64,000 nucleotides of DNA, from positions 71,069,814-71,133,813 of the forward strand of contig NC_031769.1 in assembly GCF_001522545.3 (NCBI RefSeq). The letters run 5' to 3'. Positions 10,814-21,342 of this stretch are shown in pieces. A program made the translations under genes and the position numbers. The notes below the pieces were generated by a model that ran no database searches, was not told where the DNA came from, and saw only the letters and a list, made by a program, of their open reading frames with translations. This DNA comes from Parus major (lineage: Eukaryota; Chordata; Aves; Passeriformes; Paridae). Within the stretch, counting starts at the first letter, position 1; each line of letters begins with the position of its first letter.

Positions 10814-12691
10814 ATCTGACTCAGGTAACATTCATACAATGGATAAACTAGTGCCTTGTGAACTGGGGACCTGAGGTTTGCTACTCCTGTTCTTACTTTT
10901 TGAGATCTGGTACAGAGGGATGCCAGAAAGAAGCTTGCACAAGTGAGGTTCACAGTTTTTCTATGATAAAGGGAATATGCATTTTTCTCTTATGCCCCAC
11001 TCCTCTCTCCACTCATTGCTGATGCAGTCTCTGCCTATTGATATTGAAATCTGGAATGCATGTGAGGAAAGTCCATTGCTCCTGGGCAGTCAGCTCACAG
11101 GAAACTGTGATCAGAGTAAGATATCTGTGGCAGGGGACATCTTTCAGAAGACTTCCAGCAACATTACTAGAGGAAAACCCAAATGGTAACTGAGAAGGAG
11201 CTAATGCAATTGGGTTGCACCAGTTGTGGGATTACTGGAAAGAGCAAAAGCAGCATTTCTGTCTGATTCCTTGGAGTCATCGTGAGGCAAGTGATGACCA
11301 GCATGTTTAGAGTTAAGAGCTATTCAGCATAGAAATTCACAGCGGGAATTACTTTCCTTTTCTTCTCTGTGCCATTGTAATGTGGCAGACTGTCTAGCTC
11401 TCAATTATTACCTGGCTAGTGGGAGCGTTGAAAATACTTGAAGGAGACCAATCATAATATTAGTCTGCATGCAGGGTTCTTGCTTTATTGTCTTAACAGA
11501 AGTACCTCTTAAATTAAATCTTAAACAACAAAATATATGTATAATTCTGAGATCTTACAATAGGTGTATCTACTATTTTCGTCAGTGGTTATGATATCAC
11601 GACAGGGGAAGGCATTCACAGGTAATTTAGGGACATACATTCCATTGCCTTTTTAGCTTTTTGCTCAATTTTGTCTAAATATTTTTGAAAACTATGTTCA
11701 GTTAGGCCACAAGCACAATTGGCTAGAAATAGTAAAGACAAAAAGACCAACTAAAACTTAAAAATAGGATAATATTAGAAAAAGGAAGTGGCAAGCTTTT
11801 AAAAGTCTTTGATAAAGAGACTGTATAACCTGCTTTTCAGGAGTCAATGTACATACCTAAGGATACTTGGGAACTATCTTAGGAATTACTGTTCATTTGC
11901 TATGAGGATGGATTAAAATTGCAAATGTTACTGTGTCAAATGGCCTATTTAATAATTTATCTTCCTTGCTTCACAGTGAAAAAGAGACATTTTCTGAAAA
12001 GATAGAGGGTGATAAAAAGGTTTCATTGTACAGGGTGGTCAGTATAGAGAAAATCAGTATCTCTGAGAAAATAGACAGGTATTTCATTATTTATCTACAT
12101 CTATTTTTGAAAATGCAAAACCATATGCTTTCATCTCTGTTGTTCTTCTTTTTTGAAAGATAAGTATATGACCTTTAAATCTCCAGACTCTTTGAGAGAG
12201 GACAATTTAGAATACAGTAGGAAAGAAATTACGAGGTTATATTTACCATATTTCTAACAGGACAAATTTCTCAAGGAGGCTTGTGCAATTTTTGCCCTAA
12301 TTTTTTAATCTTGCTGAAATGTATTTATACCACCAAACTAGATTAATATTATTTTTTTTTTCATTTGCTCTCTACCTTGTTAGCCAAAATAATACCACAT
12401 TCTTATAAATAAATTGTCTACCTTTGAATTAGCACTGGGTAGCTTTTTTTAGCAAAAATTTTCTTTGGAACAAGTAGAAATCCACATCAGTGGCCTCAGA
12501 GCAAAAGTAACTATTAACCACATAGTTGACATGCTGTGTAATAACAGTGGTGTCTCTCAATGGGCAGATTTCAGAAAGCTGTAGGCTACTTCACCCCTCC
12601 TGCATACTAACCATATGTTCATGAGCACTTAGGGCAAGGAAAGTAGTGCTCTTTAAATTCATACTCTACCTTTCTTCTTGGTGATTCTCCC
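10814..12691. other. Unique sequence, no gene seen
   Basis: No transposon, exon or RNA gene recognised. ORFs are all under 80 codons. Confidence 0.55.
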
Positions 12692-13302
12692 TGTGATTTC
12701 AGGAATCAGGGCTTGACAACCGAAATTGTAGAGAGAAATGTTTTATTCCATCAGCTGACAGTATCAGGGATGCATGGGGGGATATCTCCTCCAATCCATG
12801 AGCATCTGGCCAAGACAGATTTCAGGTATAAATACACATTGAACCCGCAAGCTCACACCTCCCTGCCTGCCCATTCTCCACCTTCTCTCTCATTGTATTA
12901 TAATTACCTGCCACGGCTCCTGGTGGTCACGTTTGGTGGTCTTCATCAGGCTGAATGCCTTCCACAGTGTTTTCTGATTGACCCCCATCTCTGGGCAGGT
13001 GCAGTGGAGGTTTGAGTCTCCCTTAGGTCACCTTGCCCCACTTGAAATCACCCATCTGGTCCTGGTTGGTTCCTAGAGCCACAAGTTTCTGCTTTGCTGG
13101 TTTTATACAATACCTAGATCTTGCTTTGCTGAGTTCTCACAACATATCTAATCTTAATGTTGTTTTTTCTGGCAACTACAGCCCTGTGTCGTTTGTTATA
13201 AACTGTTTCTGCTATGTGTTCTATTTACCCTCCACCTGTTTAAGCATATTATAGGTTTCTAAAATTCTGAATTTTTCAAAGCTATATATGTTCCCCATCT
13301 CA
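12692..13302 (-). mobile_element. Solo LTR, copy B of the family at 1-514
   Basis: Right end fixed by comparison with copy A (both stop after ccccat-Y-tca). The left end is placed at tgtgatttcaggaatc because it gives a TG...CA element of about 611 bp; this end is approximate and I found no convincing target duplication. TTTATT at 12742-12747 gives AATAAA on the minus strand about 50 bp from the left end, supporting minus orientation. No retroviral internal sequence adjoins it. ORFs at 12713-13254 are incidental. Confidence 0.75.
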
Positions 13303-14799
13303 CCTATGTATTTCTCTATGAAGATTTAAATCCTCTTTGCTGTGAAGTCCCACAGCAGGTTTGTGTCAACTTCAAGTTAAGTTACATGACTGGTATTGAA
13401 GACAGTTAACTTGATAGAAAGAGATAGATGTAATTTAAACTTAGAATAGAAATATTATTAATGAGAATTAAAGTTCTGCCTCAGAAACCCTTGTCATGTT
13501 CATTTTCTGTAAATATTGTCTCTACTCAACCAGTGAATTGTGCTGGTTCAACATCTTGAAAAAGAGAATGTTGAGGGGACAGAGGACAGATTCTGGAGCA
13601 TGAGAAGGAAAGAACTAACACCAGATTCTGAAAAAATTGAAATTAAATATATTATCTTAGAGAAGTTTTGAATAACCCTGCAGACTTCTGTTTCTTTTTC
13701 TCACTTGTCTTAAATTAATGTAATTTATTGATTGTTTATGCATTGTCTGGAGACAAATCACATATAGATTTGAACATACCCTACGGCATAAGAACAAACC
13801 CTAGACCTGTATCTGTCCAGGATTTGCATTACAGAGTGTGTTGATATATGTATACATGCACACGTACACATATATAATGATCTACAGATGCTTAGCTTAA
13901 TTTTTAGCTTGGTTTTAGCATCTCCTTATATATCAGTCACAGCATAAGATCATGAAGTGTTGCAGAGGAGGAAAGCACCACAAATTCTCTCTGAGTTTCA
14001 ATATGATGTCTGTCTTCTCTGTGGCTAAAAACCTTTCTGCCATTATAAAACTGTGTCATCTGTTCAGTGTGCTCCTTATGATGGCTACTTGTACTACCAA
14101 AATTCCAAGACACTGCAGTAATGCAGTAAGAAAGGTTGGGGTGTCATGGTTGTTCTTTCTAATTTATCAAAATATTTGTAATTCTGGCACTGATTTAGAG
14201 TATGTGCAATGCTCTTAGGTAGCAGGGCATTATGTACTGCAGATTTTTTCCCCATGGGTAGTACACTGATTGATTTTTCATGATAAAAAAATAATGATGG
14301 ATTCATAATTCTCAAGACATTTGTTCTTTTTGTTTGCTTTTATATTTTAAAATGACAGTATTTTGTGTTTTTAAATTGACATTACAATTTAATAGTCTTG
14401 TTAACTCTTCCTTCTCATATAGCATCCTGAGCTACTTATCAGTGGGAAAATTGACTGCTTAGGTAGGCACTGACAGATGAGTTCTCCGAGTTAAAGCTTT
14501 GTGCTTACAGTAGTTTGAAGAGTTTTATTTCCACTAGGTGGAGCATTGTTATCGCACCAGAATTTTTTTACACTAGAAAGATTCTTTAGAAGCCAAGGAA
14601 GAGGAAAAAAAGAGACTGAGCTGGAAAATTTGGATCCAGATCTAGGTAAGGTTTTGTGAAGTGTGTGACAGTTAAAGTATGTAAACATCTGTATTCCAAT
14701 CCAGTTTGATTGGTCTGCCTCCTTATCTTGTGAATTCTTTCTCCTTAGTTCATCATTATCCTTTCAGGCTTTGACTGAAAGACTGAATAATTTAAGGTA
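13303..14799. other. Unique sequence, no gene seen
   Basis: AT-rich, with an alternating purine/pyrimidine patch (atatgtatacatgcacacgt) near 13845. No exon or transposon recognised. Confidence 0.55.
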
Positions 14800-15136
14800 A
14801 AAGACATGAGGTTCTTTGACAATCTCACCAGAGGAAGTGGAGGGGCAGGTACCAGTCTTTTCTCTCTCATGACCAGTGACAAGACTCGAGGGAATCTCAT
14901 GAAACTGAGCTGGGGGAGGTTTAGGTTGGTGTCAGGAAAAGGTGTTTCACCAAGAGGAATGGAACAGGCTCCCCAGGGAAGTGGTCACAACACCAAGCCT
15001 GTCAAGAGTTCAAGAAGCATTTGGACAAAACTGTCAGTCATGTGGTGTGATTTTTGGGGTGTCTGTGCAGGGCCAAGAGTTGGATTAGGTGAACATGGTG
15101 GGTCCTTTCCACCTTAGCATATTCTATTATTCTATG
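14800..15136 (+). mobile_element. CR1 LINE 3' end, sense
   Basis: Sense CR1 3' UTR: gggggaggtttaggttggtg (14914), ggaacaggctccccagggaa (14962), gggtcctttccaccttagc (15100), then the decayed tail attctattattctatga at 15121. Only the last roughly 340 bp of the element remain; the 103-codon ORF inside is not a gene. Confidence 0.93.
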
Positions 15137-18100
15137 ATATCTGTTAAAAAGAAATAAAAAAATAATATAAAAAAACTTTAAATATCAAGGTGTTTGCTAT
15201 GGTGCAGATTTCTGTGCCGAAAGGATGGATTGGAAAAACATTGAATTATTAAGCTTTAGGAGACTATATTTAGTGATTAGTTCAGTAAAAACATAATGGA
15301 TTGCATACCATTTGGGGTCTTACAAACTCCAAAGTGAGTAAATTCAAAGACAAAAATTCACTTCTAAGATGTGCCTTTTTTAAAACCGGGGATAAAGTAA
15401 AAGTACCTTATAGAAAAATAGCCTGGCAGATGCTTCTCAGTTCGACCAAAATATGGGTATTTAGAGGCTTCATGGATCACCATCAACTTTAACCTCAGAA
15501 GCACAAAAGTGCTAAGAAAATTGCAACAAATGTGTGACAAAACACCAATGCTATATTAAATTATAACAGAAATTGTGTATCTGTACTCATGGTTATCACT
15601 GTGCTCTTATGTTTTCAACACTACTCTTAGCTGAAATCCCAGAAAAAAAGTGGTAGATCAGCTTTTTCTGATGCCTCTGATGAAGCTTCATATTCCCAAG
15701 AAAGTCTTGTTTAAGCTTGTACCTTTTCCTTCTTTTTCTTAATTGGTTGGGGTTTTTTTATTATTTTTTAGCCAAGTATACAAGAGATAAAACATTTTGC
15801 AGATTTGTAGAATTCTTCAGGTGTGTCCAACCTAATGCTTTGCACCACAGGAAGGTACAAAGGGGTCTCCAGTGCTGTAGTTGTGTCAATACAGAATCAT
15901 AAAAGGGATGCACCTGGCCACAGAGGCGCTTTCAGTTTCCAGTAGTTTCAATCAGAAACAGCACCTGTGGCAGAAGAGCAATCTGGAGCAGCCTTTTTGA
16001 GTTATGTTTGTGTCTGAGCTGTTCTGCGTGCTGTAGCCTGTGACAGGTAGGCTGTTGCAGCTGAATCAGGCTGTGCCTGCTCTGCAAATGAGAACAGGTT
16101 TCTGCTTGTTAATACTGGTCATATCAACAGCAGTATAGACCTCAGCCTTGTTTAGTTGTCCAAAAATGAATGCAACGTGACTGGGGTGCATCTGAAGGCC
16201 TGTGCTTATAAAGATTGAAGGCTCTTATTCTTTGACCTTGTGCCTTTCTGACTCCAACTGAGGGCATAATGATGTCCATTAGAGAATACTTTGTCATGTT
16301 TATGAAGTTGTAGATGTTTGACGTAGGTTCCAGTGTTAAAACTTATCCAGTGTTTAAAAGAACCCTTTCAAAACTGGCTGTGTAAGGCTCTTCTTAAGGC
16401 AAAAGAATAGTAATGGAATAGGGAACATGAAAAGACCAAGATGTAATGATTTTCAAATTCAAGAAATACAATTTACTAATTGCATTTCTCCTGTGTTGGT
16501 GGAAATGCTTCAAATACATCTTAGAACAGGCAACTTTCACCTTCATTATGACTCTGTGAGTAACACAGGTCCACTCTGAGGGGTGACTGACAAGACTGTC
16601 TCACTCTAAATATAACTTCTTTAAAGACAGCTATGCATTGTTATTAAATGGTTGACACAGTAGTAGTTAGCAGATTAAAAGTAATTTTAGAGCTCCGTGT
16701 ATTTTCCAGGATGCTAATTTCTACAGTTACCTGACAGCCTAGCATAACAGAGAGCTGTTGAAAAGGAGAGCAAAATTTTCAAGTGGTTTCTTCAGTTAGG
16801 GTTTTGTAGTTCACCTAAATTGTCCTAAATTGCAGGAAAATATCGATTATCTATTTTGTAAGTAGTAGATGAAAAAAACCCTCCAAACTAGATATAGATT
16901 GAATTCAAAATTAATGTTTTGCCAGATAAAAAAAGCCCAATGGGAAAAAGCTTTTCTGCAGCTATCCACAGAATAAAAAGGTTAAGAATACACAGCACTC
17001 CAGAAACTTGTTTAGTCCCCTGGCTTTCAAATCAATCATGCTATGAAATCAATAATATCATTTTTATTTTTGTGAGTGAATGAATAACACATAGTAGGTT
17101 AAGGAAAACACTCCAGTTTCTGTAGCCAGTGGGATGATGTATGCATAGTATTTTGCTTGTTATCTAATGATAATTGAGATATGAGTGAAATCTATCTGTT
17201 ACCAGGGCAAGCCATATACTAATTTATATCATAGAGATAACATATAAGAAACCACATCAATATATAATCTAGAAGAGATAAGTTGAACCCATTTTTTACA
17301 TAGAATGACTAATCAGCTACAAGTTCTATTATGAGGCTGAAGGATCAGGTAGGGCTGATGAAAAGCGTTAAGTGCTATAGTTTAGGGGGGACCATAATAG
17401 TCCTTCTTGGCTTTAAATTATGACTCTTTAGGCTATCTTAGGTGTGACTGAGTATTGTATATGGGGCAAGCCCTATCAGTAGTAGTGTTTTTTTACTATC
17501 CTGGACTCTAAGAGTGCCCTACTTCATCCCAGTTCCATGCTGAAAGGAAATATTTACTTTTATGTCCAGCTTCTCTCATAGAGACATGGAGTAGAAAAAG
17601 TTCAAGAACAAGAGAAAAATGTGTTCCTCCAGCAGGTCTTCTCTGGGACATGACAAGAGCATTAGTATTTCAGGACTCCCTAGGGTGTCTGGGGACTGAG
17701 TCATCATTGCCATTTTACTTTTTTCCTTCACCCATAGTTTACATAGATTTATTTGTAGCATATATTTCTGTTTCTAGTGAAAAAAAAAAAAAAAAGAAAA
17801 AGAAAAAAGAAAGTTAGTCAAAGCCATTCTGTACCTTTTAAATTCTGGGTATTTAATTTCAGAATTTTCATTTTCAAGCCCTTTACTTTTCTATTTCCCC
17901 TTTTAACTTAATCTTGATCAGGATAGTTTTCAGCTTCTAAATGATGAGTACTTCAAAGAGTAGGGAACAACTTAATTACCTCTAGTCCCCTGATCATGGG
18001 TTCTAGCTCACTGGCAGGTAAAGGAAATGGTTGACAATGGATCAGACATTTTTCCACCAGGTGCTTTTGAGGCTAGGTGGTGAAAGATGAAGATGGTCAG

Positions 18101-18170
18101 AGAATTTTTTCCATCTTAGTGCCTAAAACGTGTATTTTTTTCTTTACCTTTTCTTCTGGGAAAAAGAAAA
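15137..18170. other. Unique sequence, no gene seen
   Basis: AT-rich DNA with a poly(A)-type tract at about 17780-17812. No exon, RNA gene or recognised transposon. Confidence 0.55.
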
Positions 18171-18586
18171 CCTCTCCTCTCCTCTCCTCTCCTCTCCTCT
18201 CCTCTCCTCTCCTCNNNNNNNNNNNNNNNNNNNNNNNNNNNNNNNNNNNNNNNNNNNNNNNNNNNNNNNNNNNNNNNNNNNNNNNNNNNNNNNNNNNNNN
18301 NNNNNNNNNNNNNNNNNNNNNNNNNNNNNNNNNNNNNNNNNNNNNNNNNNNNNNNNNNNNNNNNNNNNNNNNNNNNNNNNNNNNNNNNNNNNNNNNNNNN
18401 NNNNNNNNNNNNNNNNNNNNNNNTCTCCTCGAGTCTCCTCGAGTCTCCTCTCCTCGAGTCTCCTCTCCTCTCCTCTCCTCGAGTCTCCTCTCCTCGAGTC
18501 TCCTCTCCTCTCCTCTCCTCGAGTCTCCTCTCCTCGAGTCTCCTCTCCTCGAGTCTCCTCGAGTCTCCTCTCCTTGAGTCTCCTCC
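18171..18586. repeat. TCTCC/TCGAG pentanucleotide array around a gap
   Basis: Left of the gap the array is pure CTCCT-type pentamers (pyrimidine strand). Right of the gap two pentamers alternate, A = TCTCC and B = TCGAG, all in the same 5-bp register. The order is AB AB AAB AAAAB AAB AAAAB AAB AAB AB, then AA with a mutated B. Every A-B junction makes the palindrome CTCGAG, nine of them in about 140 bp. It ends in a short (CA)n at about 18587-18597. The EERRGDSRR-like ORFs on both strands are translations of the repeat. Confidence 0.97.
18215..18423. other. Assembly gap (209 N) inside the TCTCC array
   Basis: A run of N within the pentamer array. B units occur only on its right side, so their first appearance lies in the gap. 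Confidence 0.99.
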
Positions 18587-18597
18587 ACACACACACA

Positions 18598-19931
18598 GTT
18601 GGCATCAGCAGTGTAGGCAATATTTTTATTTTTTTTCTCTGGAGTCACAGACACAGAACATGAGAGTTATCACTCCACTTGACTGTGGTACATCAGTAGA
18701 GGGCAGCAGTACACGTGCCCACTAAGGAGTTATTACAGTATAATGTACATTTTATTGATGTCTTTAAATGGATTGCTTGCTATATTTTTGATAACACTTA
18801 TTACAGGACATAGAGTTCATCTTGCTGGAACAAACCATTTAGTTCATCTTGTCCAGTAAGCGTTTGACAGTGGCAGTGAATAACTGATGTCTCAGAGCAA
18901 GCATAAAAATAAACAAGATGCACTCAGCCAATTGTGCAGTACCAAACCTCTGCAGGCGATTAGATAACACCCTCAAGCATGAAATCTGATTACCTTATTA
19001 TCATCTTAGCTTGCATAGACATGGATTCTAAGCAATGCTATTAGTTATCCACTCCTTTTTAGAATGTAGCTGTAGTGTTTTGCCTCAATGAGTTCCTGTG
19101 GCAACAATTTTCACAAACATATTATGCAAACTTTTTTCCTTTTGATCAGTCTTGTTAACTGAATTTCAGCAGTAGAAACATATGTTCGTATCTAAAATAT
19201 AATAGCAGATACTTGAATAGACAGTTTAAATATATTTTCAGAGAATTTAGTCAAGCCTCAATTAATAGTCACGAAATTATGAATTTTCCTTAGTGTCCAT
19301 TATTTTAAAGATAACAGAATGTGGGGGGGTCTTTTCCAAAAGAGAAGGAAAGAGCTTTTCTCTAAGACCTTAAAGGACTGAAACTCATACTACTTTTAAA
19401 ACAAATCCTGAGATTTTCATGTATCTACATGGAACTAGGAGCCAAGGATTTAAGATAATGATGAAACAGGCTAAGATTTGAAAAATTCTGCAAGTTGATA
19501 GCAGTTTATAATAACTGCATAAAAGGGAGCCCATCCTAAGCTACAATGCCCTTGGTAAATCTAAGGGCTTTTAGTAGTGCTAAGGAGGCTCGATTGATTA
19601 ACTGCTGACAGACCTACCAAGGCAAATATGATAAAAACCTAACAGAACTCGCAGTCTGAACAGCTAAAATGTCTTCACTTCAATTCCTTCCATCCTCCCC
19701 TTTGCAAGCAAGCTGGGAGAAAAGATATGGTTTGAAGAGCAGATTATAAGAAACTAAGACTTCAGTGTTATCAAACGTCTTACATTACTGTTGATGAAAT
19801 TTGCTTATTAGGACTTTAAAGAACATGACTTATTGTCTGCTCTCTGGCCACTTAGTTGGCTCAACATGACTCAACAACCCCCACTCCAAATCACCCATGG
19901 TCTGCTAGGAGTTTGCAATCCCTCGTGGTTA
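18598..19931. other. Unique sequence, no gene seen
   Basis: No exon, RNA gene or transposon recognised between the pentamer array and the LTR that starts at 19932. Confidence 0.55.
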
Positions 19932-19982
19932 TGTGTTGGGTAGACCCTGCCTGGACACCAAGCACCTACCAAAGCTGCTCTG

Positions 19983-20350
19983 TGTAGATGCTAAATACAA
20001 AAAGCAAGCAGGGAACACAGAGCCTGTGTGAAATTAAGTCACACAGTCTTCTCACTCTGGCCTGGGAAAGCATAAGGAAGTATCTAAACAGTCCTTGGAG
20101 AAGGACAACAATCTTTGCAAGGGCTGTTTAGGATCCTTGGTGTTTACTTGCAAGAAACAGTCAAGGGATGGTGTTCCACTTGATCAATGATAGTGATGTC
20201 GAAGTTTAATGACCAATGAGAGTTTTACCTCTTGGACTCTCTCGGACCTGTCTATAAATGAAGATCAAGGATAATAAGCTTGGCTCTATTGGACAACACA
20301 GCTGAGAAAGTCTGTGTTGTACTTCTTGCCGTTTCTAATGTAGTGCAACA
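19983..20350 (+). mobile_element. Complete 368-bp solo LTR nested in the longer LTR
   Basis: Begins TGTAGATGCTAAATAC and ends TAATGTAGTGCAACA. It is bracketed by an exact 6-bp duplication, GCTCTG, at 19977-19982 and 20351-20356. Removing the element and one GCTCTG restores the host LTR reading gctgctctgtccctcccc, which agrees with the other copy's gctgctctatc. CCAAT (20213-20217) and TATAAA (20253-20258) give a plus-strand promoter. The length and 6-bp duplication suit an ERVK/alpha-beta-like retrovirus. The only candidate poly(A) signal is the variant AATAAG near 20273. Two-LTR recombination would explain the loss of the interior. Confidence 0.9.
20213..20258 (+). promoter_or_regulatory. CCAAT and TATA boxes of the nested LTR
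   Basis: CCAAT at 20213-20217 and TATAAA at 20253-20258, 35 bp apart, about 90 bp before the LTR's 3' end. This is the usual U3 promoter arrangement for a short retroviral LTR. Present activity is unknown. Confidence 0.55.
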
Positions 20351-21342
20351 GCTCTGTCCCTCCCCTCTTCATTCATTTTAGCTCTCACAGGAAAAACACA
20401 TTCAACTTTGGCAAACTTGTTTAATTTATTACCAATCAAATCAGAGTAGAGTAATAAGAAGTAAAACCAAACCTTAAAACACCTTCCTCCTACCCCTCTC
20501 TTCTTCCTGGGTTCATCTTCACTCCTGATTTTCTCTACCTCCTTCTCCCACAGCAGTGCAGGGGCACAGGGGATGGGGGTTGTGTCAGTTCATCACACAT
20601 TTCTGCTGCTACTTCCTCCACAGGGGGAGTACCACTCATGCTTTTCCTCTGCTCTGGAATGCAGTGTTTCCCATGGGAAACAGTCCTCCATGAGCTTATC
20701 CAACATGATTCTTTCCCACGGCCTGCAATTCTTCATTAACTGGTCCTTTCCATGGGGAAGAATCCTCCAGGAACAGGCTGGTCCAGCATGGGTACCCTGC
20801 AGGTCACAAGTCCTGCCAGCAAACCTGCTCCAGAGTGAGCTCCTCTCTCTGCCAGGACCCTGTTCCAGCATGGACTTCCCCAAGGGTCACAACCTCCTTC
20901 TGGCATCCACCTGCTCCAATATGGGGTCCTTCTTGGCCTCCAGGGGGATCTCTGCTCCACTGTGGATTTCCACAGGCTGCAGGGCGACAGCTGCGTCACC
21001 ATGGTCTTCACCACAGACTGCAGGGCAACCTGTGCTGCTCTCTCTCCTTCTTCACTGACACTGGTGTCTGCAGAGATGTTTCTCTTACAGATTCTCACTC
21101 CTCTTTCTGGTTGCAATTTTGCAGTTTTTTGGTTTTTTTGGGTTTTTTTTCACTTCTTAAATATGTTATCCCAGAGCTGTTACCATGACTGCTAATGGTT
21201 GCAGACTTGGCCAGCTGCAAGTCCAGCTTGGAGCTGTTTGGCATTGACTCTGTTGGACATGAAGAAGTCTCTCACAGAAGCCACCCTTTTAATTTCCTTC
21301 CTCCACCAATATCAAAATATTGCCAGGCAAACACAACAGTTA

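Larger units (their letters stand above)
19932..21338 (-). mobile_element. Long LTR, interrupted by a second LTR
   Basis: Starts TGTGTTGGGTAGACCCTGCC and ends ...GGCAAACACAACA (TG...CA). It is flanked by GTTA on both sides (19928-19931 and 21339-21342), a possible 4-bp target duplication. Without the inserted element it is about 1,030 bp. It matches the copy at 60519-61990, sharing ttattaccaatcaaa, cacagtgtgg-type repeats and the tail. TTTATT at 20425-20430 gives AATAAA on the minus strand, so it reads right to left. The interior (about 20640-21060) is built of roughly 50-65 bp sub-repeats around a ctccagcatgg-like core. The 161-, 126- and 117-codon ORFs here come from those GC-richer repeats. 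No internal retroviral genes adjoin it, so it is a solo LTR. Confidence 0.85.

Noticed and set aside
18077..18663. Long ORFs (158-185 codons) on both strands around the TCTCC array
   Set aside because: They are translations of a pentamer repeat and a run of N.
20573..21188. ORFs of 161, 126, 117 and 96 codons on both strands
   Set aside because: They lie wholly inside a long LTR and derive from its GC-richer sub-repeats; the related LTR copy at 61063-61835 gives different ORFs.
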